Of a stretch of DNA of 64,000 nucleotides, positions 40,723 to 53,334 are shown piece by piece. Under the pieces are notes generated by a model. That model saw only the letters and a list, made by a program, of their open reading frames with translations. It was not told the DNA's origin and did no database searches. Position numbers and translations under genes: made by a program. Source of the DNA: Monodelphis domestica. Lineage: Eukaryota; Chordata; Mammalia; Didelphimorphia; Didelphidae. The stretch is from NCBI RefSeq assembly GCF_027887165.1, contig NC_077232.1, forward strand, positions 138,256 through 202,255. The letters run 5' to 3'. The stretch's first letter is position 1; the number at the start of each line of letters is the position of its first letter.

Positions 40723-43384
40723 CGCACCAGGCTGTTGCCTGGAGCTTCACCAATGCGGGCTCTCCAAGGGAGGCCCAGCTGCAGGCTCCTGGGCCGGCCA
40801 GCAGAAGCCTGGACACCCTGGGGACGGAGCCAGGTGCCCGCGGGATCCCTGCCTGGCCTTCCTCAGCCCTGGAGAAACAGAAGACCCTCAGGCTGCCCCT
40901 GGCTCCATTTCCTTCCAGGCTGCTCCTGCTGCCCCTCCCCCACAGTCCCTCAGCCTGCCCGGCCTGGCACCCTCCCTGATCCTCAGGCTGAGAGCACCCT
41001 GGGGTGGGCCTCATCCCCCTCCTTCGCCCCACCTGGCTCCCAGCTGCCCTTCCACAGGGCCCCCAGGCCACCAACACCAACTTTTCTCCCCATCCCACGG
41101 CTCTCCTGCCTCCACCAGCCCGCCCTCACCTCCTCTAGACCCTGCTGGGCCTCCTGCCTTCTAGGCCTGCCTCAGCCTCCTCCTCCCCGTTATGTAGTAA
41201 ATGATCCACTGACTGCACTGGGCATGTGTGGGGCCAGGAGCTACAGGGCCCCCGGGGGTGCCAACACGGCCTCCGGTGGGCCAGCGACTGGCCACCCGTC
41301 CTGTCTGTCTGCTGGCCCAGCCGGAATCATTAACTAACAATGTTCCAGGAAATGCTGTGACTGCGTTAACCCATATAAACTCCACTGACTCGGCTTCCCC
41401 GGCACTAGCGATAGACTCCCCTTGCCTCAATTGTGTTGTCTCCAGGTGCTCCTTGGGGTGCTCGTCCACTCGGACCCGAACACCCCTCCAACGTCCCGGC
41501 CTCCCAGTTCCCACTTTCTGCCCCTCCCGTCCACCTGTAGAGAAGCCCAAAAGGTCCATGACCTGGCCATCACCCACAATGCACCACTGCTATTCCTGCG
41601 TCCCAGTGACCAGAGTCCCTCTCCAGCCCAGCCTCCTGCCCTGGCTGCCTTCCCTGGCTCGGGCCCTTGCAGGACAGCCTCCCATTTCCACCAGCCTCCA
41701 CAGCTGGATCTTTAGCCTCCTATTTGAGAGCAGAATGGAATGGAGCTGCCCATGAACCAGGCCCATCGGGCTGGCCCTGCAGCCAGGCAAGCTTTTGGAA
41801 CTCCCTCTGCACTTCCCTCCCTGAGACGTGCCTCTCCCTTTGCCCAGGCTTTCTCCTTGCCCGGCCCGGCAGCCTCAGTGCAGTCAACTGACCACCAGGG
41901 CGATCCAAAGGCCAGTGGAGACTCCCGGCCTCTACCCAAATGCATTGTGGGGAGCTGCTCTTCAGCTCCTCCAGAGCAACCCTGAATGCCTCAGCCCTTC
42001 CCCTGGGGGCAGCAGAGGTGTGTGCCAGGCCCTCCCCACATCCTGTTTAGCACAGTGCCGGGCCCAGCCTGGCAGGCCCCAGTTCTCCCGGAAATCCAGG
42101 TCAGGAAGAGGGGGGCAGCCAAAGCCTACCCTGGTGTGGGGAGCAGCAACCACTTCCTGAGCACCCAGGCTGGGAGCGTGAGCTTGGGGCCTTTTTGGCT
42201 TCCCAGGACTCCTGCTCTGTTGTGGCTCAAAATGACCAGTTCTGGGAAGTCCCCGCCCCCCTCCACTTCCTGTCCTCCCGAAGCCCTCCCAGGAGATCCC
42301 CGCAAAGAGCTTCTCTGCTCTACCCTGCTGTACCCATTTCCCTGCCCTTGGACCAACGGCTTAGCCTGGCCCACGCTGGCTACCTTCATTTCTGTGACAT
42401 GTCGAGTTCATCCAATCCAGTAGCAGAGAGTTGGTGATCAAAGGAGCCCCCCACCCCCACCCCAGCTCAGGGAGGAAACTGAGGCTTTGTGCCGGGGCAG
42501 CAGTTTCCTCATCTACAGTCAGAGGACTTGGGTTCAAACTCTGCCTTCTGAAGTCAATGGATTCAGAGTCTGGGAAATTAGTGGGGACATTCCACTGTCA
42601 GCTGAACGCAGCTCCCAGGCTCAACAGTCCCCCCCAGGCCCTGGTGTGGGTTCAAGGCCAAGCACCCCTTTGGTTCCTTTGACTTGTCACTGAGTGAGCA
42701 GCCAGGGTGCTTCCCTCCCGCCCTCTGGCTTGGAATCCCAAGAGGAGTCCTTGGCGTCTGCCCAGCTTCTCCCCTAGTGGGCCTCTTGCCCTTCTCTCCC
42801 AGGGGAGAGGTGGCCCCCCCACCCCCTGCCTGCAGCTCCTCTGAGGAAGCCAGGACCCTTGACCTGCTGACCTGCTCCTGAGGAAGCCAGGTGGCCCTTG
42901 GTAATCGCCACTTCCTTCTCCCTGTGGCCTCCGGGTGTGCACGAGCCACAGGCCCCTCCCCAAGCCCGTCCTGTGGCCTCAGGAGTCGGTGGGCCAAGGA
43001 TCCAGGGTGCCTCGGGCCAGGGTGATGCAGCCCAGAAGCAGAAGAGCAGGATCCTGGGAAAGGGGCCCTCCCCACTCCTAGAGCTCTGCTCCCCAGAGGA
43101 ACCCCCCACCCACCTGTTCCCATCTATACCGCTGCCCGCAGGGAAAGAGGGAGGCTCCCTGGGTGAGGATAGAGGCACGTGCCATCCCGAAGGCTGGCCC
43201 TTCTCCCCTTCTCCTCTCTAACTCCCATCAAGCCCCAAGGATGAGCCTCTGCTGCCAGGCCTTCTGGGGCACGGTAGGTACCCCTAGCCAGACCAGGGTC
43301 CCCCTACATTCACCATCAGGCACCAATCAGAGGTGGGATTGAAAGAAGCCTTTAGAGGGCCTGGATCAGCTCCCATTTCTGTTT

Positions 43385-43480
43385 TTACAGGGGGAAACTG
43401 AGGCAGGGAGGCAAAAGGACTTGCCCAAGGTCACGCATGTAGCAGAGCCAGGATGTCAATCCAGGACTTGACTAACATCT
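43385..43480. repeat. CORE-SINE/MIR-like fragment
   Basis: tttacagggggaaactgagg, then ggacttgcccaaggtcacgc and agagccaggatgtcaatcca: the conserved core found in MIR/THER1-type SINEs. Located upstream of the IFITM 3' end. Confidence 0.65.
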
Positions 43481-44147
43481 GGGGCTGCCCAGCACCTCCT
43501 CGGGGTCACCCCTGGGCCCCCCTTCTGCTAGTTGGGGTTTCTCTCCCCTCGTCATCCTTTCAGGCTTCCACTTCTTGAGGGTTTTTCCTCATTCTTTTCC
43601 CCAGTTCCAGGTGGAAAGGGTGTTGGACAGTCGTTTTCTGGTATCTTGTGCTCCCTGGCCCCTCCCCACCCAGGTGGTAACTAGGGAGCTATAGATTGTG
43701 CCAGGGCTTTCAGGCAGTGCAGCTTCCCGAGTTCCCCAGTCCCAAGTGCAGGCTTCCTAAAGGAAATCCAGGCAAGGCTGGCTTCCTGCTGGGCTCTGCC
43801 CTGGGGCTCCAGCAGAGAGGGGCCACCCAGTCCCTCAGGGTTATCAGTGAGGCTCCTGGTTGGCTCCGAAGAGTTTCCAGACTTGAGCTCATTCCTGGGC
43901 AACCCCCGGAAGGCAGGGCCCCTCCCTCCTGAGGAGCAAGGCAGGCCAAGAGCCCAAGGAGGGATTGGAACCCAGGACCTCCGGGCCACGAGCTGCCCCG
44001 GTGAATTGTGGGTCCAGATCCCCACCTGACACCCTCAAGGCCCCTCCCTCCTTTCCCCACCCCCCAAGGGAGGCAGAGAGAAGCAGAGGGACCCGGAGAC
44101 CTGTGGGGGCCCCTGGCACACCAACGCAGGGACCGATTCCACCAGCT

Positions 44148-44153
44148 TTTATT
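44148..44153 (-). terminator. IFITM polyadenylation signal
   Basis: AATAAA on the minus strand about 90 bp after the IFITM stop codon. Confidence 0.8.
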
Positions 44154-44241
44154 TCGCGCCCCCTTTGCCGGGCGCTGAGCATTCTGGGGAGGGGGTGTGG
44201 CTCGGGGAGGGGCTCTGGGCTGGGGAGAGTGCGGGAGGCCT

Positions 44242-45636
44242 CTAGTGCGGCTGGTACAGGTTCCTGAGGATGGGAACCATGTAGACGAAGAAGAGGATGA
44301 GGAAGATGATGAGCAGCAGCACGTTGAGCACGACGGCGCAGATGTTCATCTGTCTGGAGGTCTTGGCGTAGGTCAAGGCGCCATCCATGTCCCCGACCAG
44401 CTTCCGGTCCCTGGACTAAAAAGGCACACAGTGAGACTCCTGCAGCCTCAGTCTCCCCACCTTTCCAATGGGCACGAGGACCCCCACCCCAGGGGGCCCA
44501 GGAGCAGGAGCTGCACTGAGCCTGCAGTTCTGGGGCTCGGGCAGAGCTTTGAAAGGAGCAGAAGGAGGAAGGCCTGGGAGCAGGCTGCGCCCTCGGGAGT
44601 CCCCAGCCCACAGCCCTCCTCCCTCCCTCCCGCTCCCCCTGGGGATCCAGCCCAGCCTACCTCCCCCTCCCAGGGGGAGATTCTTCCCCCCGACTCGGCC
44701 CTGGTCTTCAGCCACTCTCGGGGCTTCCACGATGCTCCCTCCAGGCCCTTCCCCGGCTCCAGCTGTATTCTGAGCCCCAGACAGGCTCTCTGCTTGGCTG
44801 CACTGTCCTCCGGAGCCCTGGCACACACCCCGCGGCCTCCGGCTTCCCCCAACGGCCAAGGATGGCCAAGGATCTCGGTCCCCGCCATTCCCACGGTCCT
44901 GCCTAGCCCAGGCTCGCTCCAACTTCCTCCCTCTCCTCCCCGAAAAGCTGCTGCAGGGGGAGGTGCTGGGCTTCAGCTCTCTGCCTAAGGCCTGCCATGG
45001 CTCCCCATTGCCCACAGAGCCAAGCCCAAACTCCTTACATAGGGGGAAGGCCCAGACGGACTGATGGGCGAGAGCGAGAGCACACAGCCTGCACACACAT
45101 GTGGATCCAGGGACACACACACATTCCTGGCCAGCTCTCTCCCTCCCCTCGGGCCAGCTCTGGTCTCTACTTCTCCCAGGCTGCCCTCTTCCCTTCTGGA
45201 CACTCCCCAGCTAACCCTCACCCTGGGTGCTGCCTCCAGGGGGCCCTCCCCCACCCCGGGGCCCCTCTCAGAGGAAAGGCCTGCTGTCCCCCACCTTCCC
45301 CCCTCCTGGCGCAGTCGATGGGGGAGGGAGGACCCGGCTTGGTGCTCCTGACACCCCGGATGTGCCCAGCGTTCCAGAAGCCCCTGCAGGGCGGCTCCGG
45401 GCAAGAACGCCTCCCCGAGGGGCTCGCAGGCATTCCGGGGGCACCAGACGGGGAGGGAGGCGGGGAGCCGCCGCTACCTTGACGGAGTAGACGAGCGCCA
45501 CGAAGCTGAGGCAGCACGGGTTCCCCAGGAGCAGGATGTTGAAGAGGGACAGGAGCAGGTAGTCCCGCGGGGGGTCCCGGCCGAGCCCCTTCTCCGGGCC
45601 CGCGCCGGACATGGTGATGACCGTGTGCTCAGCCAT
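44242..45636 (-). CDS. IFITM: IFITM1/2/3-like interferon-induced transmembrane protein, short and diverged
   Basis: Restricts enveloped-virus fusion at plasma or endosomal membranes in the known family. Two exons on the minus strand: 45636-45478 (53 codons) and 44415-44242 (57 codons plus stop), phase 0, for 110 residues; human IFITM1 has 125. The CD225 core is clear: SLFNILLLGNPCCLSFVALVYSVK in exon 1 and SRDRKLVGD at the start of exon 2, the family exon boundary. The Cys41-Cys42 pair matches IFITM3 Cys71-72. The Cys105 position is Gln75 (TSRQMNI), so the third palmitoylation site is lost. The N-terminus is short and lacks the Tyr-based endocytic motif of IFITM3. The C-terminus ends YQPH. 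Which human IFITM it equals cannot be said. I saw no canonical tandem GAAANNGAAA within about 450 bp upstream. Confidence 0.92.
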
Positions 45637-46089
45637 GGCTCGCGCGCGCAGAGGCGAGGAGGTTCCTTCCGAGGAGGCTGGGGCGCCTGGCAGCGGCGGG
45701 GAGCGCAGCGCAGCAGGCAGGTCCCGGCGGTCGAGGCACAGTTAGAAAAGGCTCCGGGCCGGGGCGGGGCGAGGCCGGGAGCCGCCCTCCCCCTCTGGCC
45801 CCGCCCCACCGGGAAAGCAGGGGGCCGGGAGGAGGGAGGGAGCCCAGCAAGCCCCCCTCCCCCGCCCTCCCTCGGAAACGTTGAGCAATGCTGGGTCGGG
45901 GCTGTTCCCGGACCCCGCTGGCGTCGCCCAAGAGTCGTTGGGCCAGAACCTGCAGATGGCCGGCCAGACTCCGGAGGAGCGACCCCTGCAGCCCCCGAAG
46001 CCCCCGGACTGGGCCGCCCAAACTGGCTTCTTTCTCCTCCAACGTTCAAGGCAGCCAGTTTGGGCCACTCACATGGGAGCAGGACTCAA

Positions 46090-46795
46090 AGCCAGACCTG
46101 GGCAGCTTCGGGGTGTGCCAGGGAGAGAAGGAATCGGGAGGCCCTTCCAAGCTCTGCCAAGAAACCCCAAACAACTATGGCCAGCGTGTCTGCCCTTTGA
46201 GCCAGCCAGAACACTGCGGAGATGTGCCCCAGAGAGATCAGAAGGAAAAGGACTTGTACAGGAACACTCATAGCTGCGCTCTTTGTGGGGGCAAAAAACC
46301 CTTGTAAAATGAGGGGCTGCCCTCATTTGGGGAAAGGCTGAACATTGTGGCGGCTGGTGGGGAGGGAATACTGTTGTGCTCAAAGGAATGAGGAACTGGA
46401 GGGATTCCACGGGAACTGGGACGACCTCCAGGAGAAAGTTGTACACAGACACTGATACAATGTAGCAAGATCCAGTGCAACTGACTTCTCTACAGGACTC
46501 GGAGAAAGAACACTCTCCACACCTGGAGAAAGAACCCTAGAAGGAAAACACCTGCTAGATCACATGGTCGGTGGGGACAGGATTGGGGATGCAGACTGTA
46601 AACAATCAGGCAGGTGCAAACAGCAATAACGTGGAAATAAGGCTTGATCAATGACACATGTAAAAGCCAGTGGAATTGCGTGTTGGCTGGGGGGAGGGGA
46701 GGGAAAGAGCATGAATCTTCTAACCATGGAAACTAATCTGAGTCAACAAAGAAAGAAAAAAAATGTTTAAATAGGAAAAAATTTGAAAACCCCAA
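46090..46795 (+). mobile_element. L1 3' end fragment
   Basis: Decayed ORF2 C-terminus and 3' UTR (acacatgtaaaagccagtgg; ctaaccatggaaactaatct) ending in an A-rich stretch near 46790. It lies upstream of the IFITM gene. Confidence 0.75.
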
Positions 46796-46939
46796 ACAGA
46801 GGCACAAAGGGTGGGACCCGGCTAAAATGCCTCAACACAACACGTGGGCACAGAAACCCTGAACTGCCCCCTTATCCAAGTTCGGGGGATTCACACTGTC
46901 CCTCCTCTGTGCCCAGCCGAGGAAGAGGAACTTCAACTG

Positions 46940-47075
46940 GAACCCTCCACTGACCAAAGTGGAGAGGATGTGGGGGCCCCAGTCACGAAGATGAGTTCAA
47001 ATCCAGCCTCTGACACTTCCTTACTGGGTGACCTTGCGCAAATCACTGAACCATCCACATCTTGAGGGTAACATG
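46940..47075 (+). repeat. SINE fragment
   Basis: Contains gatgagttcaaatccagcct, ctgacacttccttactgggt and gaccttgcgcaaatcactga, the conserved middle of the tRNA-related SINE. Both ends are lost. Confidence 0.65.
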
Positions 47076-47079
47076 GGAA

Positions 47080-50000
47080 AATCAGAGCCCAGCCCAGCCC
47101 CCCACACCCAGGGTCGGTCCATTAGGGTTCATGAAGCCCTTAGACCAGCCCTGGCCCAGAACAGCTGCTTACAAATGTCCATTTTCTCCTGTCTCTTCCC
47201 CAAAGGGCAGGAGACACAGATAAAAGCCTCCATGTCCCCCAGATGAATCTGTGCCCAGAGCCACAGCCACCCATCAAGTTTAGAGAAGTCTCCTCTTGCC
47301 AGGAATGGAAGGGCCAAGGGAGCAGAGATAGATGCTCTCTCCGGAGATACAGGGACAGAAAGAAGCAGAACCTGGGGGGGAGGGGGAAGGGGAAGGAAGC
47401 CCGTTGGGGAAGGGCACCTGGGAGGCCTCCCCGGAGGAGGAGGAGAACATGGAGGCTCACTGCCAGCATGAGTTGCTTTGGCCCCAGGAGCTCTCTCCAT
47501 GTGTGCCTCACTCCCCGTCTTCCCACTGAAGGTGCCCCGGCTTTAGGGTGAGGATGCTCTATGGCCTTACCATGACATCCTAGTGAATGCCTTGGCCTGG
47601 CTCCCGTATATGGGCAAACACACTGATGGGGGCTCGAGAGCTAGAGAAATAGTCCATCTGCTTTGAATGGACTTGAGGGAGAGTCCGTGACACACCCCTC
47701 TTCTTCACGTTCTCCGGTCTCCCTCCTGCGCCTCAGCATGGACTCCTCACCTCCACCTTCGTACAGGCCATGTCCCACGGCTCCCCATCCCCTCTGCTTC
47801 TCCAAATGCCTTATTGCATGTGCCATCTCCTACAGGAAGCCTCTCAGGACTTGCTTTCCTACTCCCTCGCCTATCGCCCTGAGGACCCACATTGGCCACC
47901 CTTTGCAGCAGGAAAATTCGCAGCGAATGGCTACTCCTCGTCCAGGGCTTAGCGCGGTGGCTGGCCCAGAGTAGGTGCCTCTGTTGTTAGGTGACCAGGA
48001 AGCTGCCCCAAGGTGCCCCCCCACCTCCAATCAAGTCCCAGTTGCTGCTGCTTGTTGCCTTTTCCAAAAGAGTACAGTGATTCCTGGACCTGGGAAATGG
48101 GGAGCCCCGTCCAACCACCTTCAGTGGCCAAGCCTAAGGACCCTCCAGAGGGACCCCTGCTGGATGCAGTGGACCTGGAGAACCCCAGTTAACAGGATCC
48201 TCTCTGTTGGGGGGACGTCTACACCAAGCTGGGGAAGCCTTCGCCTCGTGGAAGGCATAATTGAGAATAAGCTGTTCCACGGCCACAGAGGCAGCTAAAG
48301 GAGGGGGAGCGCGTGGGGTGTGGCCGCTGCACCTCTAGGGACTCTGCCCCCCGCCGCGCACCCTAATAACGTGGAGCCCTGTGGAGAGTCTCCCTTGTGG
48401 CCGGCGGAACCCCTCGAGCCCAGCGTGGCCTTCTGCTTTTCGCGGCATCCCCAGCCACTAGCGCCACTCTGGACACGCAGTTGGGGTTCACGAGATGCTG
48501 ATTGAGTGCAGCTGAGTGAGAGGAAGACCTGGACACTGAGGAGAAAGCAAAGGGCCCTTTGACGGCTTCTGGGCAGGGGGATTACTGCTGGGGGCGAAGG
48601 AGGCGGGAACAAGAGATGATCCTGGCTGCTTATCTGCTGGCCCCTGGAGCCCCGCCTGGCCAGCTGGCCGCTGTCTTACCAAGGAGGAGTTGCTTTTCAG
48701 TCCCAGTTCATGGCCCACCCAGGCAGGGCAAGTATGAAGGCCGGGGAGCTCACGCCTGGCTCACTCCCCAAACAGGAACACCTCAGGAGGCTGGAGATTG
48801 GACCTCGGATGGTGGAATCGGACCTTCATCCTCAGAGTTCTGTGGGAAGGAGCTGCCCTCCCATCTGCCTCCGGAACTCAAGAAGGTTCTCCCTCATTCC
48901 ATCCGGGTATGCAGAATCCCCCCCCTCCCCCCAGGGCTGAGAGATCCCTCTCTTGCAAGGCAGTGCATGTCCCAGGGTTACGCAGTGATTGTTCCATTGC
49001 GCTGTGCTATTAGCAAGAGCAGTATCTCTCAGTCCCACCAGCCCTTCTGGGGAGGAAGTGTCTAGTCCAGTGCTGGCGAACGTTTTTGAGGTGTGTGTGC
49101 CCAAACTGCAACTTCAAGCTGCCTAGGAGCCCCCATTACTTTGGAGGGCTGGACAGAGGGGGGAACCATCCAAAAATGGGAAGGGGGGGAAACAGCCACC
49201 CCCCCCCCGTGCCAGCCCAGCACACTTTGCCAACTGTGCTGCTCTAGACCCTGCTGGAGCAAAGGAAATCTACCAACCGAGGGGAAGCTGGCCCAGCCCT
49301 CTATGGCATCAGCACCCCAAAAGCCATGCTGACTCCCTAATCCCTGCTGCCGCCGCCTACCCATTTAGCAAATGTGCTGCCCCGTCCTGGAAAAACTGCA
49401 GGCCAAGTTCCTCCCCTGGTCCTGACCCCGTCTGGATGGCCAGCAGCTTGGAATGAGGGGGGCGACGGTCTTCTCTGCCCCTTCCTCAAGGCTCTCTGTA
49501 AAAATGGAGACTTGAACCCAGGACTCCAGTCCCCAGAAGTCCTTGCTCACTTCCCAGAATGCTTTGTAATTGCACTGAATTCTCGCCTGGGCGAGATCAC
49601 AAATTATTGTTTAAAGGAGTTCCCCGCCTACTGAGGGCTCTTTCCTGTTTCCGCTGGCAAGCAGAGGGCTCTCTCATGATGTAGGTGAGGATTGAATGGG
49701 CCTCTCGGCCCACCTAGCACGTGCCTTTCTTACTTGGGTTTTCCTAAATTCCTTATCTTAAATAAGCCTCTAAAACATAATACCTCTAGCAGAGAAACTA
49801 ATTTTTACCTGCCTCAGTTTCCCCCAATTTTAACTATGACGTCTCTCATGGTCTAGTCACGAGGACTCGCAGCACTTTGATGTCAATGGCAAACCCAAAT
49901 GGGGGGGGGGGCAGTGAACTGTGTGTGAGGGGGAAGGGAATAAGCCTTTCTAGGGTGCCTACTATGCGCTCAGGGCTTTGCAGTCGCCATCGATCCCGAC

Positions 50001-51600
50001 GACAGCCCTGCAAGGACGCCGCTCTCATCGTCCCCATTTGGGCCAAGGAAACCGGGGTGAATGGCGCTCTGGCCGGGCCAGGAAGTGCCGAGGCCCAGGA
50101 ACAAGCAGCTGCTCTTCCCTTCGGCTGCTCCCTGGAGCGCCCCGTTTCTGACCATAGCTTGGCCCCCCCAGCCGGCTCTTTGTGGGCAGCTCATAAGAGC
50201 CCCAGGGAGACCCGGCTGGAGCAGCAACTGGAGAACGTTCCGAGCAGAACCGTTCTAGGCCCCGCGTGCAGGAGGAAGACAGACGTAACCCGGGAACGTG
50301 CTGGCTGTCAGGGGGCTCCGGGAGGGAGCTGAGGAGGCCCCTGAGCCTCGGGAAGCAGAGCCGGCCGCTTCTTCTGGGCCTCCTGACCGCCGCCCTGGGG
50401 AGTCACCCGACAGGAAGGAGCGAGTCTGTCCCGCTGGCCAAGCCATGAAGGGCCACCGCGGCGACGGGCGTGACGGCCTGTTCGGCTCCCCAGACCGGAC
50501 GGGGCCCTGCTAGGGGCCGTCTGCCTTCCATGCAGCTCTCGGGGCTGCTGCTGGGGGAGCAGGAGCCAAGCCGGACCCCCGACCCGGGAGACCGAGCCGC
50601 CATTGAGCACCCTGGATGGGAGCGGTTCCAGGGCATAAGTGGAGCCCTGAGCTCTTCCGTTCCGGGGAAACCGCCATCGGCAGCTTCCTTCCCAGAGTCC
50701 CAGAGCTCGGCTCGGCCTTCTGGGAGGGATTTCAATGTTAACAGTGTCAGCCGATCCCCAGACAAGCTTGCTTGGAATTCTGGGAGTTCAATAATGTTCA
50801 CGTAAGGGATGAGGATTTCGGCCCAAGTTCTAAGGTCAGACGCCTGCTCTAGCGCCGTCCAGCCCGAGCCTTCAGCGTGCTCTGTCACAGCACCCTCAGC
50901 GACCGCGGCCTTGAACCTGTGACCGGGCCTTCGTCAGCACCCGCCTCGGGTGGAAGCCCCCCAGTATCCATCGTCAGGCTTGGAAAGTGGCTCCCGGCTC
51001 CCCGTCTAGCAAGTGACTTCTACCAGCGGTTCTTTGGGCGTAAAGGAAGGCCTCTCCCAAGGCTCGGGCTCTTCTGGTCTGGACCAGAAGTCTGGCTTTG
51101 CGGTGAGGCCAGCCTCTTACAAGGCAGCCATTTCTTTGTGGCTTGGAGACTTCGCGCTCCTAGTTGTGCTCCTGAGCCGACATTAAGCAACAGTGGCCCG
51201 AAGAGCACTGCTCCCTTGTCCCGGCTGCCCCTGTGGCTTTCCAGGCCAGCCATAGGAATGATGACGTTCTCTGGCTTTCTTCACCTCCGTTACTGGGAAA
51301 AAGCTGCCCCTCTTCACTGCCATCCATAGACCCAACATGTGTATGGCGTCAAGGGCACGGGGCGGTGGGCATAACTCGAACACTTTCCATTTGGCCGGAC
51401 TGGGTATTTCAGGGCTGCACACAGGTACTGAGTCCACAATAGCCCTTCCTTCCACAGTCTGTTTTCCCCGCTTCTTGGAATGATCTAAATTGGAGGGAGA
51501 CTGAGCAGAGCTTTTGAGGATGCCTCTGGCCTGGAGGAGCCTGAAAGGCTCCACTGCTCAGTGTCCTGGTGCTGAATTTCCCTATTTGATTTTTTAGCAT
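47080..51600. other. gene-free interval upstream of IFITM
   Basis: I see no supported gene. The sequence is moderately GC-rich. It holds one hAT element (49068-49241), a CORE-SINE/MIR copy (about 49950-50110, gtgcctactatgcgctcagg onward) and unassigned single-copy-looking DNA. Open frames up to about 170 codons show no domain and no consistent splice context. Confidence 0.6.
49068..49241. mobile_element. 174-bp non-autonomous hAT element
   Basis: Imperfect terminal inverted repeats: cagtgctggcgaacg at the left and cactttgccaactgtgctg at the right. They are flanked by imperfect 8-bp duplications gtctagtc / ctctagac, as expected for hAT transposons. No coding capacity. Confidence 0.65.
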
Positions 51601-51611
51601 ACCATCATCAG

Positions 51612-51799
51612 TTCTTTCTTTCCTTCCTTCCTTTCTTCCCTCCTTCCTTCCTTCCTTCCTTCCTTCTTTCCTTCCTTCCTCCCTCCCTCCCTCACTCCCT
51701 CCCTCTCTCCCTTCCTTCCTTCCTTCCTTTCTTCCTTCCTTCCTTCCTTTCTTTCTTTCTTTCTTTCTTTCTCTTTCTTTCTTTCTCTTTCTTTCTTTC

Positions 51800-51875
<76 letters not shown>

Positions 51876-51918
51876 TTTTTCTTTCTTTCTTTCTTTCTTT
51901 CTCTTTCTTTCTTTCCTT
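51612..51918. repeat. long (TTCC)n/(CTTT)n polypyrimidine tract
   Basis: About 300 bp of almost pure pyrimidine on the plus strand: first (CCTT)n with CCTCC variants, then (CTTT)n from about 51748. The mirror-image purine tract lies 310 bp downstream. Confidence 0.95.
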
Positions 51919-52228
51919 CATGATCAAGAAGCTGCAGGAGGAGAGGAAGAGGTCAATTAAGTCCAAGGGGCAGGTATGTTGCCTGTAAGGTGTCATGATT
52001 GAAACTCATTAAGGAATTTCTCCACAGGCTTTTCCTTAAACATAAACAAAGTACCTGAACAAGGACTTAACCTACTGACAACCTTCACAACTATACCCAG
52101 GAGGGACACTATGAGCCTACCCAGGTGCAGAAAGCATGGGGCCAAAAGAAGAACCCTGCATCTTCCAGAAGGGACTCCCTTGTGCCAAAGGACAGTCACA
52201 AAACACACCCCGGGTATTCAGTTTTTGT

Positions 52229-52429
<201 letters not shown>

Positions 52430-52639
52430 TAGAATGTAGTTCAGAAAAGGTAGCAATTTATTACAAAGTAAGCTTGTGGTGAACGTCTCAATATTCAATC
52501 CTTTAGAGTAAGAAAAAGAGGGCTAGAGATTTAGCAGATTAGAGTGCATTGAACAAACTGTTTTACACACAAAAAATTGAATGTTGGTAAACTTTGGAAA
52601 TTGGTAGAAATTCATTGAGAAAAGCCAAGCTCATCATTT

Positions 52640-52985
52640 TATTGATTTTTTCTTTACTTAATTAACTGAGAACACTTTTCCATGTCCTCTCCTTCCCCTC
52701 CTCCCTTCCCCCATCCAGAGCCCATGAGCAATTCTACTGGGTTTCACCTGTGTCATTGTTCAAAACCTCTTTCCATGCTATTCATATCTGCAGTAGAGCG
52801 ACCTTTTAACCCCCAAACCCCAATCACATCCCCATTGAGTCATGTGATCAAGCAGGTGTTTTTCTTCTGCATTTCTGCTCCCACGGTTCTTTCTCTGGAT
52901 GTGGAGAGCTTCTTTCTCCTGAGTCCCTCCAGATTGTCCTGGGTCACTGCACTGCTTAAGCTAGTCATTTTCAACATCAGAGAAT
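52640..52985 (-). mobile_element. L1 3' UTR fragment, minus strand
   Basis: The reverse complement contains the L1 3' phrases ggaaatgcagaagaaaaa and gaaagaaccgtgggagcaga type sequence found at 5890-5970 and 12850-12900. Confidence 0.65.
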
Positions 52986-53334
52986 CTGTATAGCATAGTA
53001 GGAAAAGATAGTCGAAAGAGCTGTTGTTTAACGTCCAAGCAAGTGTCTGAATTGGAGCCAATGGGGCCTCACTTCTCTGAATCGTGCGCTTAGGAAGGTT
53101 TGTCAAGGATTTTTTCACTCCCTTAACTGAACAACTCAAGATCTCCGGCAGGCACCGTTGTTCAGTCACTCAATGCCTTTCAGAGTCCGAATGTGTACAA
53201 TTGTGCGCATGGCTGGTTCTCCTCAGGTTTCCTGGAAAGCCTCAGAAAAGGGTGTGGCTGGATCAAGAACCCAAAGGAATTGCTTTGCCAGTGCCACAGG
53301 GGCCCTTGGGAAAACTGAGCTTGAAAGATTACTT

